Positions 45,199-56,832 of a DNA stretch of 64,000 bases are shown here, piece by piece. The stretch is taken from NCBI GenBank assembly GCA_021234155.1, contig JAJEKV010000111.1, forward strand, positions 564,968 through 628,967. The letters run 5' to 3'. This DNA is from Isoetes taiwanensis. Its lineage: Eukaryota; Streptophyta; Lycopodiopsida; Isoetales; Isoetaceae. The notes under the pieces were generated by a model that saw nothing but the letters and a program-made list of their open reading frames with translations, did no database searches and had not been told where the DNA came from. The translations under genes were made by a program, and so were the position numbers. How positions within the stretch are numbered: the first letter of the stretch is position 1; each line of letters starts with the position of its first letter.

Positions 45199-48100
45199 TT
45201 AGTCCACACCCTCAAGCTCACCCTTCAATTGATTCACATAAAACTTGCCAATGTTTGGGTCATACTCAGCTGCACGTTCCAAATGCACTAATGCTTCTTT
45301 CTTTCTGCCAACCTGATTAAGCATACTGCAACAAGCAAGACAAACACGTTGACTACATGATGTCAATCAGCTGCAGTACACAAATAGAAACTAAACCATC
45401 ACAAGCATGTGCATTATGACATGAAGACTTGACAAAACAAAGAGAGCACTGGGGTCAGAAGCAAGCACCTTGGACAGTGGATTATATTCAGTACCGAAAG
45501 ATTCGCGCCCAAAGAGGGGACCGAAATGCGTACGACATGAAGACGTGACAAAACAAAGAGATCACTGGGGCCAGAAGCACTCACCTTGGACAGTGGATTA
45601 TAAGTATTTGGTACCGAACTTAAAAAAATAGCTCCAAAGAGGGGCCCGAAATGTGTACTAACAGTTAGGGCAAGTGCTTCTATTCAACATTCAAACCAAT
45701 AACAAAGCCAGCATAAGGTAACTATTCTTCGCCAACATTCTCTCACTGCATATTCGTTTTAAGAAATTGTTATTGGCATGACCTTTTATTAAGACTTGGT
45801 CCAAGTATTATGGATAGATACATCCGATACAGCTCGGCCCTTTTCTAGAAAAAGTTTAGGACTAATAACATCTACCACTAACTGCATTTGCTGAGGAAAT
45901 TACCTTCCTAGCACAACAAGAGATCTGAAATATCGATGTTTGGAATCAAGATCCTCTGGCACTTGTAGCTCCGCAACAGGCTTGAGAACATCAATACCCT
46001 CATTCAGTTTCCCCTGTAACAAAAGCTTCTGTAGTCTGAGCGGAAGCAAATTCCAAACCTCTTTTCATCGCTTAATGTCATAACCTACCTGCTGGTACAT
46101 TGCAATTCCAGTTCCCAACAAGGCAACAAGGCGTGCATCTATGTCATTTGCCTGCAAGGAGAGAGACCCTTATATCAGTAAACTATAAATCAAATGCAAG
46201 TTACTGAAGTTCAAATGTTTACTGACACGAGCAATGTATTTTAAGTAATATGCATTAGCTTACTTTTGCAGCTCCAGCAGTATAGAATTCTGCTGCCTCG
46301 TTCCAATTCTTCTGTTCTGCATTTATCTTTCCCAGAGCATTATACCCTACTGGACTTTCTGGGTACTTTTTCACAGCAAATCTGTTGAAAACTCGTAAGG
46401 GTCAAAATATCACAAACTACACTAATAAGCACTTGAACCTCTCAATACACAAGATGAACATTTCCAAGCTTATGTAAAGGTTGACACCTTCCACTGGACT
46501 TTCTGGGTACTTTTTTCACAGCAAATCTGTTGAAAACTCGTACGGGTCAAAATATCACAAACTACACTAATAAGCGCTTGAACCTCTCAATACACAAGAT
46601 GAACATTTCGAAGCTTATGTAAAGGTTGACACCTTCCACAAGCTGCAATATACATGTGGCATATAAAGTGCTGTGTCTTTCAGAAGCACCTGCACAAGTT
46701 GTACAGCTGACTCTCATGAATAGAGAAGTACGTTTGCTATTCTGCCAACACCAGCTGCATGCAAATATTTGTCAACAGCTATGTATACCAGTCTTGACAA
46801 ATTAGATATATGCATTTATCCTTAACCACATAGGTATCGCCTACCATAAATGGGAAACGAGACTGCTAACTTAATACATCTTCGCTAATTTCAACCAATA
46901 GGTATAGCCTACCACAAATGGGAGAGGAAACTGCTAACTTAATACATCTTCACTAATTTCCACCAATAGATAGGTGACCATAATAGCAAGAACAGAAACT
47001 CACTTAAGCAGACGGGTTGCTTCTTCCCGACGATCATGGGCATAAAATTCGGCAGCTGTCTGAGTGCGCAAAGAAACAAAAAGTTTACAAAGAAACTAAG
47101 CATCAAAGACACTGAAGCTGCCAAAAGGTCTGAAAGAAGAAATAATAGACCAACAATGAATATTATACCATGATGAGTTCATTGTAGCTCAATTCATCAA
47201 TTGATCTAATCTTCCCCAATGCATCACGTTTTGGGAAGGATGGTAGATGTAATGCCTCTTGGACTGCCTTATTCTTCAACAAAATCACCTGCAAATAGGT
47301 TTTTTAGCATCTCAATAAGCTATGTGAATATCACAGAAAATGCTGCTAAATAATAGAAACAGACTTGGAGAATATGGTACATTCTTGCTTACTTGGGATA
47401 GGTTCCAGAAGTTATTAGTTAGCCAGTACATGAAAACGCCCTGCAAAAATTGGGAACTCTAAGGATTTAAAGATCTCAGACAGATAAAATAATCATTAAA
47501 CCTTATAAAATGCAAAAGATCGAGCTTCAACAAAAAGATTAAGAACTCAAAACAGTTATTCACATATCTCCTTTCATCTTAGAAGTCTTTTTCATAGATT
47601 GAGTTACAAGAACATCTCTCAACAAGATGACCTTTCATTAAGCCATAAGGTACTTGAGTTACAAGAACATCTCTCAACAAGGTGACCTTTCATTGAAGTG
47701 CCTTGTCTTAAAGTACAATTTACATATTTGAGTGCCAGTCTTCATGCAATGACTGACCCACGACTTAACAGCAGCTGCAATTGCATGTGTGATTGAACAT
47801 AACTTCCGTTATGCTAATCTTTCCAGACTTCAATCAGTAAACATGAAATCACCTGTGGAAGATAGAACCCAACAGCAACCATTGGTATTGTAGCTAGACG
47901 GAGCCACCATTTGAAACCCTATATGCCATCCACAACATTAGGCCCCAGAGCAAAAAATTATATACCCATTAAATTTAAAACAGAAGCATAACACCCAATA
48001 GAACCTACGTCCATCATATTTGCCATCACACCTGCCTTCATTGCAGGGCCCATAAAGGATATCTACTGCAAAACAACCAATAAAACAAAGTCATTGTATA

Positions 48101-50896
48101 AGAAAAGCCGTATATTTATAGCACCAATCATTTATAATTGATGCTTCCTGAGTTTCATGCATCATGGGAACTGTAAGGATCTGTTTCTGCATATAGATAT
48201 CCAAGATCTTGGATAGGAAATTTACTGAACCTCTAAGGCATCTACCCTTCGTTATAAGAAGGAAAAAGGGGGGAAAAAAATTGTTTCCAGTTATTATACA
48301 CGAAATTTAAGACTGTCAGACAATATCGTGTTAATTTAAGTAGAAAATTTGACTGTTATATTTACCTCTACATGTGCCAAATGCGTAGAAGCGACAAACA
48401 GCGGAAACAGAGCTCCAAGGTAACCTTTGACAGGAACAGTAAGATCAACAAACCATAGGGCGCCTCCCTAAGTGTAAGAAGAAGAAAGCACTTATTTCCA
48501 GAATGGCAGAGCAAGAAACATTAAACTAAGAACTGAAATAAAAAGCAACATGTTAGGGGGCACAAAATAAATTATTGATCCCAATCTGCATTACAGTGAA
48601 CAAGTGCTCTTAAATGTCAGCGACAAGATTGAGGTGGTACGAACAGTATTTTTCACATCAATAGCACTTACTAAAACGAGTGAGAAATGGCATCACTATT
48701 ACTTGCTATTTACATGAAAAAATGGGGATCCTTCTGTTCTTTCCCATTGCCTACCTTCTCAACTCAAGTAATCAAAGAGTTACATATCTATAACTAAGAG
48801 CTAGAAGAAACAAATTGTTCACAATTTAGAAATTATTAGCACATTCTATGTGTTAATAGCGACAGTTGAATGAGAAAGAAATGGCATATCTCAGCTGCCA
48901 CATGCAAAGGTACATAACAACTTTCATTTGAAAGTCTAAGAGCACAAAAAGAGCAATAAGAGACCTAGAAGAGGTTAATTTTTAGACTACCCTATCTGGC
49001 ATAAGCCTCAATTCAGATAATACTGCTTCTTTCTTTACTTTGTGCTGATTAAATTCTAGGCAAGTTACGTACCTCCTCAAACCCAGGGTAACAAGTCAAT
49101 GCCATGTGCCGCACTGACACCATCCAACATATGAAGAGAGGAACCTGAAGTTAACAGATTTTGTCAACACACAAAAGGAAAACCTCAACTATCTCCAAGC
49201 AATCACGCCAGGTATAGCATGTCTCGGCCGTTAAACTATTGCCTTTCTTCAAACGTAGCAACGTTCCTTCATGACTAATCATATACAGAAATTCTACACA
49301 ATTTAGCATTACTTTTGCAAAGGCAACCTAGATTTTGTATATCAGCTAGCAGAATGCATATGTTTTTTACACCTCTTCCATTATCACCAATGACATCGCT
49401 GCAGGTGACTCTACAGATCATGGATCCACCACCTTCTCATCCAAGCCCATCCCATTACCAATACTTAAAAAATGGATAGAATTCATGCATACCCCTAGAA
49501 TGCCACATGAAACTGAAGTACAAAATATATTTTGACAAGTAATTAATAAATTCAAAACCAGACACTTGAAGTTAAATTCAAAAGAAGACACATGAAGTTG
49601 ACCATCTTTAATTTATCAAAATAATGATCATGACAATGCAAAACATTCAAATCTAGTTCTTTTCTATGATGTTGTGATGAGCATTCTCTTGCAGACATAT
49701 ATTAAAGTTGAATAGTAATGGAAGACTTAAGTTTTCTCTTCACAACACTCGTCAAATATGCAACTTACCTGCACAAATGCTGGAGCAACAAACCACAATG
49801 GACTTGGAGCCTGAAGCTTTAGACGGTGTTGATTGAAAGTTTGAAATATTTCCCAGAATTTTGAATCTTTCACAGCCACCTTAGGAAGCACTACAGAAAC
49901 AACTCTTTTAGAAAATGAAAGGGAGAAGAAGGAAGAAAAACGGATGAATCTAATATTTCAAAGCTCACACTTAGGAAACAGCCGCACAAGCTCTGCAGTT
50001 TTCCTCAGTTGGATGACTGTAAGAGGAAAAACAATTATGCGCATAGCCAGAGTGGATCCTGCTATTGTAAGCCACCTGATCTAAACAACATGTTCAACTA
50101 GTCATGCAATGCAAGAACACGAAAAAATCTTTGTGGAAGTTATGGTCTGCTTCCTCTTTCATTGCAGAAATCAAGCCACAGAGAAATACGATAAACCATG
50201 CAAAAAAATCAAGCACGGCCTTACGATTGCAAAAATGGAAGTACGATTGCAGAGAAAATCTTCATGGAAGTTATGGTTTGCTTCCTCTTTGATTGCAAGA
50301 ATCAAGCCACATAAAATACGATAAACCAATGCAAAAAATCAAGCATGGCCTTATGTTATATTATGTTTTACTGAGGGTTTATGGTAATATCGCCAATTTT
50401 ACTGATTGGGATCTCCCTCCACACTCTGCTTGACTCCTCCAAGCATGAATGCAGACTTGCATTCACTTCAGGTATACATTCATAAATTCAACCAAATGCA
50501 GAGGAACTTCAAATCATCCATTTCATGTGCAAGCTTCTTTGCCAAACACACATAAGGCACGTACCAAGGAAATCCTGTAGTAGTATGGATTGCACTTAAC
50601 ATTGACGCCACTGCATCCAATGGAATATGTAAAAACTGTGAAATGCTTCCTGTGGTTTCCATAGGAATTGCGGCATCTAATTGGGTCGTCGGACCAAAAT
50701 CTTGGATGGACTGGATCACTGGTCCATTTCGGGATTGCGGCGGTTTGGGAGGACCCCAAGACCAAAAAGCTCTCAAGGGAACAGTTTCAAGTGGGCTCGG
50801 ATTTGATTCGGATCTCCGATGTAGCTGAAGCAATGCAGATTTGGTACAGGAAAGGGAGGCAAAGCGAGACGCCCTCCTTGCAAGGACGGAGGACAT
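45199..50896 (-). CDS. OXA2: OXA2-type mitochondrial inner-membrane insertase with TPRs (14 exons)
   Basis: Exons, all with GT-AG borders and continuous phase: 50896-50565, 50075-49969, 49890-49769, 49144-49073, 48467-48366, 48062-48009, 47918-47853, 47440-47393, 47288-47169, 47059-47004, 46381-46264, 46151-46089, 46013-45904, 45325-45199. The sum is 1497 bases, 498 residues. The N-terminus is Arg/Ser-rich without acids (MSSVLARRASRFASLSC), a likely mitochondrial presequence. The YidC/Oxa1 insertase domain spans about residues 98-300: TGFPWWLTIAGSTLAMRI (first conserved helix), LWFVAPAFVQVPLFICWM, GALWFVDLTVP and GVFMYWLTNNFWNLSQ. Residues about 340-490 form TPR-like helices (TAAEFYAHDRREEATRLLK, PESPVGYNALGKI). 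In plants this insertase-plus-TPR layout defines OXA2, which inserts proteins into the inner mitochondrial membrane and is linked to cytochrome c maturation and complex IV biogenesis. The exon 6 donor (GAC|GTAGGT) is the least certain border. No frameshift or stop was seen. Confidence 0.9.
45411..45657 (-). repeat. Tandem duplication (about 122 bp) in the last OXA2 intron
   Basis: GACATGAAGACTTGACAAAAC...GGACAGTGGATTATA at 45419 recurs as GACATGAAGACGTGACAAAAC...GGACAGTGGATTATA at 45535, then CCAAAGAGGGG-CCGAAATG-GTAC in both. Confidence 0.7.
46351..46639 (-). repeat. Tandem duplication (144 bp) spanning an OXA2 exon border
   Basis: 46351-46494 recurs at 46495-46639 with one extra T in the T run and few substitutions. 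The unit contains the first 31 bases of exon 11, its AG acceptor and the adjoining part of intron 10. The upstream copy therefore offers a duplicate acceptor and a partial exon without a donor. Confidence 0.85.
46831..46968 (-). repeat. Tandem duplication (about 68 bp) in OXA2 intron 10
   Basis: ATAGGTATCGCCTACCATAA...CTTAATACATCTTCGCTAAT is followed by ATAGGTATAGCCTACCACAA...CTTAATACATCTTCACTAAT. Confidence 0.75.
47600..47697 (-). repeat. Tandem duplication (53 bp) in OXA2 intron 8
   Basis: TTGAGTTACAAGAACATCTC with TCAACAA-ATGACCTTTCATT occurs twice, separated by AGCCATAAGGTAC. Confidence 0.75.
50118..50351 (-). repeat. Tandem duplication (about 115 bp) in OXA2 intron 1
   Basis: GGAAGTTATGGTCTGCTTCC...ATACGATAAACCATGC...AAGCACGGCCTTA is repeated as GGAAGTTATGGTTTGCTTCC...ATACGATAAACCAATGC...AAGCATGGCCTTA. 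Confidence 0.75.
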
Positions 50897-50922
50897 CGCC
50901 AGAGGCCAAGGGTTTATCAGAT

Positions 50923-51510
50923 CCCGTAACCCACGAGACCCTAAAATTTCCGACAGTTTCAGTAACTTTTTTTTTCCAGTAACTTCAGGGTCTAAGTTTC
51001 TGGCGGCGATCTGGTGGCGCCGCTAGAGTTTTTCTTGAGGAGCAAAATTTGGGGTCTCTTTGCTCTGCGTGAAGACATCTCTGTTCCAGGCACGAATCTA
51101 TTACAAAATGAATCCCTGTTTCAGATCTATAAGCTGTGTAGGGGATGCTCTGCTCCGAAAGCCATAACCGGCAGCCAGAAGCTCTGCTCTGTATGCGAAG
51201 CTCCGAAAGCCATAACCGGCAGCCAGAAGCCATAGCCAGAAGCTCTGCTCTGTATGCCATAGCCAAAAGCTCTACAAGCCCTAGCGAAAGCATTCCTCCA
51301 TTTTCTTCAGCGAAAAGGTGTGTTTCGTTTCCTACTCCAGCCATAATAGATCTTCCACAAAAAAAATCAAGAGATTACATGGATGAAGACGAGAAATAGC
51401 AGATTAAAATGGCTTCTTTTGAGCTTTCTGACTGAAAACTTCCTTGGATTCGATAGACTTCTCATCACAGTTCAAGAATAAGGAAATTTTAGGGTCTCGT
51501 GGGTTACGGC
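50923..51510. repeat. Inverted repeat 5' of OXA2
   Basis: CCCGTAACCCACGAGACCCT followed by AAAATTTCC (50924-50952) returns inverted as GGAAATTTT then AGGGTCTCGTGGGTTACGG (51482-51510). It lies just outside the OXA2 start codon, so it brackets the likely promoter and 5' UTR. Confidence 0.7.
51138..51275 (+). repeat. Short tandem repeats (about 45 bp) 5' of OXA2
   Basis: CCGAAAGCCATAACCGGCAG with CCAGAAGCTCTGCTCTGTATG occurs twice, then a third shortened copy (CCATAGCCAGAAGCTCTGC, CCATAGCCAAAAGCTCT). Confidence 0.65.
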
Positions 51511-51526
51511 GGGAAACTTCGGTCGC

Positions 51527-51646
51527 AGGGTGTTTCCGGGGGAAACTGGCCTGGCGGCGCCGCCGAGAGCGGCGGCAGAAACTGGCTGGCGGCGCCGCCG
51601 CTCGGCGGCGCCGCCAGGCCAGTTTCCCCCGGAAACCCCCTGCTCC
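51527..51646. repeat. GC-rich perfect-arm palindrome
   Basis: The left arm (51527-51571) contains GCAGGGTGTTTCCGGGGGAA and ACTGGCCTGGCGGCGCCGCC; the right arm (51601-51645) is its near-exact reverse complement. Between them are further GGCGGCGCCGCC units, themselves palindromic. The flanking GGGAAACTT pairs as well, so the hairpin could extend beyond 50 bp per arm. Confidence 0.75.
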
Positions 51647-51964
51647 CGAAAGTTTCCCCTTCCGTAACTTTGCCCCATACATCGAAAAACTATGAGTTTA
51701 GTCTCTTAAATTTCCGATCACAATCATTTTATTTTCCGGTTCTAATTTACCGGGAAAAAAAAACTAGCAGAACTGCAGGGTTGGGGTAAATGTTATTTCT
51801 TGAAAAAACTTGATGCGTCTAGTATGCTAGTATGCGATGCTCCTCATTTTTTTCCATGATACCATATATAGGTGATCTAGCTTCTTGTAACAGATCATGC
51901 CATGTCGATTCTAAGCATAAAATTAACATCTTATAGTCTTGTCTCAAACAAGCAATTTCTCTAT

Positions 51965-52100
51965 TTTTTCCTTTAACACTACGGCAAATCCAATGGTCCT
52001 GCCAATTGAAGTAGTAAAGATGCTTCTTCAATGGTTTTGCTCAGATAATTTTAGTTTGCCTTGCTTGTAATAGATGTTGATATCCATGATTAGATATCTC
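51965..52100 (+). repeat. Dispersed repeat also present at 58785
   Basis: CCATTGGTCCTCCAATTGAG-type sequence (here CCAATGGTCCTGCCAATTGA), AAGATGCTT, ATGGTTTTGCT, TTTGCTTGTAATA and ATCCATGATTAGA align with 58785-58892 in the same orientation. Confidence 0.6.
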
Positions 52101-52299
52101 CAACTAGTATCTTGTCACATACCTTATCACATACCTTATCACAAAATACCTTTCACATACCTACCTTATCACTATTTTTTTTATGCTAAACCATTGGATT
52201 ATAGACCATTGAATTTGTTAAATACAAATAAATACATAAAGACGTGCAAATACGAGCAATTTCGTGCAAAAAAAAGCTTCAACCTCAGAAATTCCGCTG

Positions 52300-52472
52300 A
52301 AGCAAAGCTATACATAAGGTTTACAGGAGCTGAGGCAGAAGCAAAGCTATACACAAGATTTACTGGCCGGGGAGTCGAACCCCGGTAATACCAATTAGTT
52401 ATATACAAGGGAAACGGCCCAACAGAAGTGTACAGAGAAACAGAAGTGTACAGAGAGACAGAAGTGTACAGC
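52300..52472. repeat. Tandem short repeats and tRNA-like B box (minus)
   Basis: GCAAAGCTATACA(T/C)AAG(G/A)TTTAC occurs twice (52306, 52341). A minus-strand GGGGTTCGACTCCCC (52370-52384) matches the Pol III B box / T arm. ACAGAAGTGTACAGAGA occurs three times (52423-52472). No complete tRNA cloverleaf can be folded, so a SINE relic is likelier. Confidence 0.4.
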
Positions 52473-52635
52473 TGCCGGATTGATCTGCCTTATCTACCTC
52501 CAAGCCGGAACCTAAAATCCGGAACTACAGCATCATCTGGACTACTGCTCCGGGCGCAACCTAAAATAAAAACCAAATCCAGAGGCATGCAAAAAACCAG
52601 AGGCATGGAAAAACCAGAGCCATCTCTCGAGAAGA

Positions 52636-52820
52636 ACTGGGCGGGGAGTTGAACCCCAGCGAACCCAAACCATTCTGCAAGCATCTGAAGCAAGCATCTG
52701 AAGCAATCAGACAAGCATCTAAAGCAGCAGGGTTTGCCATCAGTCCGGATATGCCCATCCACCGCCCTATCCCACCGGAGACCCTAAATTGGGACCTTCC
52801 CAAAAAAAAAAAAAAAAAAC
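52636..52820 (-). repeat. Second tRNA-like B box and A tract, SINE-like
   Basis: The minus strand reads CTGGGGTTCAACTCCCCGCC at about 52640-52659, again a T-arm/B-box pattern. GCATCTGAAGCAA repeats follow on the plus strand at 52680-52725 and an A tract of 19 at 52801-52819. The A box and target duplication are not seen. Confidence 0.35.
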
Positions 52821-52859
52821 TAGCAAAAAGGCACGCCAGAGGCCATAGAAAATAGAGGT

Positions 52860-54902
52860 ACAGGAAAATTAGGGCAAGGTAATTGGGTACCAAAAGATAT
52901 TTGAATTATCTTTTACATTTTTTTTTTCAAACCATTTGAAAGCTTAATAAGGGCAAAATTGTATTGAAATTTATTGTCCATGATAGAACTAGCATATTTT
53001 GTTTGGATAGTTTAGATGGTGCCCCTGCATTTAAGTTACCAGTATTTTCTAGTTTTGGGTCTGTTTGTACCTAGTTGAAAAATATCAAAGTGAAACTGTG
53101 AAGTTTATGTCTCAAGCTTGATTGTGCTAAATGGTAAAGTAGTATGATTTTTAATCCCCTCGAATTGGCGTGCTAGGAAATGAATAGAGAAAAAGAGTTA
53201 AAGAAAATTATGATCTAAGTTTGATCTATCTATCTACACATGGTAGAGCAGAGCTAGACAGGTGTTCTTGACAGTTTTTGACAGTTGACTTAGGCTTGTT
53301 CTTTCCATTTAAATCTCCCTGGGTTAGGTTCCACACTACGAGTTAGCGTGCAAGTATTATGAAGATAAAGCAGCATAAGTACAAGGGTTTTGGAACTGCC
53401 TAGATGCGTGAACTGTGTACCTTCTCTGACTCAAATTGCTATTACCAGAATTAGGTGCTACAAATTATTTGCAAAGTTTAATTTTGAATCATACTTAAAT
53501 GATTTGCAAAAGGAGTGCCATTGCAGGTTCTTTTTCATTTTGACTTTGCAAGTGAAATTTATTAGCAAAATTCTGCTTTAAGCTCGAATGGACAGGTTAG
53601 AGAACCCAGTAGTGACGTATTAGTTTGCAAATACACAATGATGTTCTTTGATATCTATCTTTGGTGTAAATGTTTATCTTTGATGTTCTTGAGCTGACTG
53701 CAAATATGCTGCTTGTTGAAGCAAGAATGCCTTGAGCTCCTTCTGGTTTACCTGAGATCAAGAACAATTTTTTAAATACTTATCATAATTAGGTGCAAAA
53801 CAGATTAAGGACGCCATCAATTGCTAGTAAACATTTTAACATCTGGTCATGATGAAGTGGGCAAATGATAAACTTACTTTTATTTTAAGTTTATGGTAGC
53901 ATTCAAGAGGAAAAACAAAGTCTTGCATTGCACTACGGGAGTTCAAATCCTTTCAAATGTGTCGCTTATATCACTACACGCAGATCTTAAAGTGGTATAA
54001 GATCAAAACTTGAAATGAATCGAGACCTATATGTGGACAACTTTCTCTACCCATCTCATGCACAATTTAAAATCTTATACCAAATCCGGCCCTCGAATCT
54101 CGGGTGGAACTTGGCAAAGTTGCTTCCGAACTCAATCTTATCAACTTCTATTGCCTTTTATGCTAGAGAGACCGCAGCGAAGGAGTCTTGTTATGATGGA
54201 GATGCGTAATGAATGACGCTTGTAGACGGATGCTCGGCGTAAGTTTGATGGTTTTGGATGTTTAATAATCGATGCTAAAAGTTGTTGGTCGGCGGGGCTG
54301 GTTTTGTCAAGGGCTTTCACTGCCGCTATTTTCCTTTTCTAGGTGGCCACGCTGAAGCCCTTAATGATAAATTAGGCAGGTTGTGATGTGTTTATCAAAT
54401 AATGAGAGAAGTTCCAGAATAAAAAATCTGTAGTTATTCTTAATAGTGGAACATACTGCATTTAGCATCCGATGTAGTAGGCCAAACTCAAAACAAAGCA
54501 ATTTAACATAGAAAGGTCCAGAACAAGCATCATAATGATCATGAAGTATGCGGATAGACTCTTGTTCTTATAGCCTTTGTTGTATCTTTGGAACAGAATC
54601 TCTATCTGGATTTTCCGTGCGTGAAGGAAATAGGCAAGAAATTAATCCTAAAGGCAGGACAGACAGGCTTTTACAGGGATTGGGAAGCAGAAGTTGTAGC
54701 AAAAATATGGTAGATTTTAAGAAGGAAAATGGGCTAGATTGCTGAACTGATAAAGTGCTTTATTTTAAGTCTTTCAGTTGGTTGGGATGGCATGAAAGAT
54801 TGTAGAGCTAGAGAAGCTGAACACACTAGAAACATGCAAGACTTAGATTCTGCACAAGATGGGAAAATAGTTTCTAGTGATGCTTTGCCTGAAATTTCTG
54901 AA
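52860..54902. other. AT-rich intergenic DNA, no supported gene
   Basis: Only short open frames without recognised motifs (for example 53390-53581, 54015-54209). No RNA gene or TE end was recognised. Confidence 0.5.
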
Positions 54903-54953
54903 CAGAAGAAGAAGATTCATGCTCAAGACGAAATGATCTAGCTTATGACTTAC

Positions 54954-55114
54954 CTCCCATGGTCGAACAAAACGTAGCATCGTCTTAGAGGTGCTTCAAC
55001 ATTAAGAATCTACACATCGCTTTGCAGTCTGTGCTACATCAGAAGACTTTATCATCTCTGATAAAAGCTCAATAGCTTGCACTTGGACCTTGCAGACATT
55101 ATTGGCTGTTTTTT
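54954..55114 (-). pseudogene. Triplicated exon, copy 1 (in-frame stop before a splice donor)
   Basis: An acceptor (CGTAG) at 55114 starts an open frame KTANNVCKVQVQAIELLSEM followed by IKSSDVAQTAKRCVDS and a TAA at 55002-55004. 48 bases later there is a strong donor (GAG|GTAAGT). Copies 2 (55966-55854) and 3 (56832-56720) have the same 113-base open part, with changes that are mostly amino-acid replacing (SDVA / SDLE; KTANN / QTAIN; QVQA / QVQD). I do not recognise the protein. It could be a last coding exon with a 3'-UTR intron, a poison exon, or debris. Confidence 0.4.
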
Positions 55115-55805
55115 CTACGAAGCAAAAAGACAATGCAAAGTCAGATGCAAGTGGCTGCACAAATACAGAAACAGAATAATAAACATCTGTAGCGTATTAT
55201 AACGCCAGCAAGATCATAAGCTCCCCAATGTCTATCTAGCAAGCTGAGCCTATAAATAATGATAATTAAAAAAATGGAGAACATGTACCTACAAACACAA
55301 AATTATAGTGCATTTGGAAGAATACCATTATAATGGGCAAATGCCAAGGGTAGACAATGAAAAATGAGATGGAAGTTAAACCTTACAAGGTTTCGTTGAG
55401 GCATAGAATCATGAAGGTATGCCCAAGCAGAAGAAAGGAAACAACTGGAAACAAGACCCTATCTTGATTGCTTCTCGGAAAAGCCCATACTTGATAAGAA
55501 ATATATCCATTACATTGTTCTATGCTATCCCGAATGCCATCACTCAATGCAACTAAGATGCATGTTGTGCAGCATGGTTGTTCTAGCTTGACTCTTTATT
55601 CTACATGTAACATCTCACACGGTAGCACAAAAGAAGAGCATGAAAGATATGGTCGAACAAAAACGTAGCATAACTGCAGATATATCAAACAAAGGATGGT
55701 CTCCTCACATATCAACAATCTTATCTTGGGGCCTGTTGATGTGAGATAAACAATCTAAAGAAGAAGTTTCATGCTCAAGACGAAATGATCTAGCTTATGA
55801 CTTAC

Positions 55806-55966
55806 CTCCCATGGTCGAACAAAACGTCGCATCGTCTTAGAGGTGCTTCATCATTAAGAATCTACACATCGCTTTGCAGTCTGTTCTAGATCAGAAGACT
55901 TTATCATCTCTGATAAAAGCTCAATGTCTTGCACTTGGACCTTGCAGACATTAATGGCTGTTTGTT
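55806..55966 (-). pseudogene. Triplicated exon, copy 2
   Basis: Same structure as copy 1: acceptor TGTAG, frame QTAINVCKVQVQDIELLSEM, stop at 55854-55856, donor GTAAGT about 48 bases on. It has three replacement changes relative to copy 3. Confidence 0.4.
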
Positions 55967-56671
55967 CTACAAAGCAAAAAGATAATGCAAAATCAGATGC
56001 AAGTGGCTGCACAAATACAGAATCGAATAATAAACATCCAGTAGCATATTATAAGGCCGAAGATCATAAGCTCCCCAATGTCTATCTAGCAAGCTGAGCC
56101 TATAAATAATGATAATTAAAAAAATGGAGAACATGTACCTACAAACACAAGATTATAGTGCATTTGGAAGAATACCATTACAATGGGCAAATGCCAAGGG
56201 TAGACAATGAAAAATGAGATGGAAGTTAAACCTTACAAGGTTTCGTTGAGGCATAGAATCATGAAGGTATGCCCAAGCAGAAGAAAGGAAACAACTGGAA
56301 ACAAGACCCTATCTTGATTGCTTCTCGGAAAAGCCCATACTTGATAAGAAATATATCCATTACATTGTTCTATGCTATCCCGAATGCCATCACTCAATGC
56401 AACTAAGATGCATGTTGTGCAGCATGGTTGTTCTAGCTTGACTCTTTATTCTACACGTAACATCTCACACGGTAGCACAAAAGAAGAGCATGAAAGATAT
56501 GGTCGAACAAAAACGTAGCATAACTGCAGATATATTAAACAAAGGATGGTCTCCTCACATATCAACAATCTTATCTTGGGGCCTGTTGATGTGAGATAAA
56601 CAATCACAGGTTAGAAACATCTAAAGAAGAAGATTCATGCTCAAGACGAAATGATCTAGCTTATGACTTAC

Positions 56672-56832
56672 CTCCCATGGTCGAACAAAACGTCGCATCG
56701 TCTTAGAGGTGCTTCATCATTAAGAATCTACACATCGCTTTGCAGTCTGTTCTAGATCAGAAGACTTTATCATCTCTGATAAAAGCTCAATAGCTTGCAC
56801 TTGGACCTTGCAGACATTATTGGCTGTTTTTT
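56672..56832 (-). pseudogene. Triplicated exon, copy 3
   Basis: Same structure: KTANNVCKVQVQAIELLSEM, then SSDLEQTAKRCVDS, stop at 56720-56722, then donor GTAAGT. This copy lies nearest to the two exon-like blocks at 57643-58171 on the same strand. Confidence 0.4.

Noticed and set aside
48009-48062. Alternative OXA2 exon 6 ending at the earlier GTGTGATG donor
   Set aside because: That donor would leave phase 1 and shift the frame of the next exon, whose GFKWWLRLATIPMV reading is clearly phase 0. The GAC|GTAGGT donor keeps the phase.
51138-51275. CRISPR-like array
   Set aside because: The repeats are few, degenerate, directly adjacent and without unique spacers, in an evidently eukaryotic locus.
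52367-52660. tRNA genes
   Set aside because: Two T-arm-like GGGGTTCRACTCCCC motifs are present, but no acceptor, D or anticodon arm can be placed, so they were kept only as SINE-like hints.
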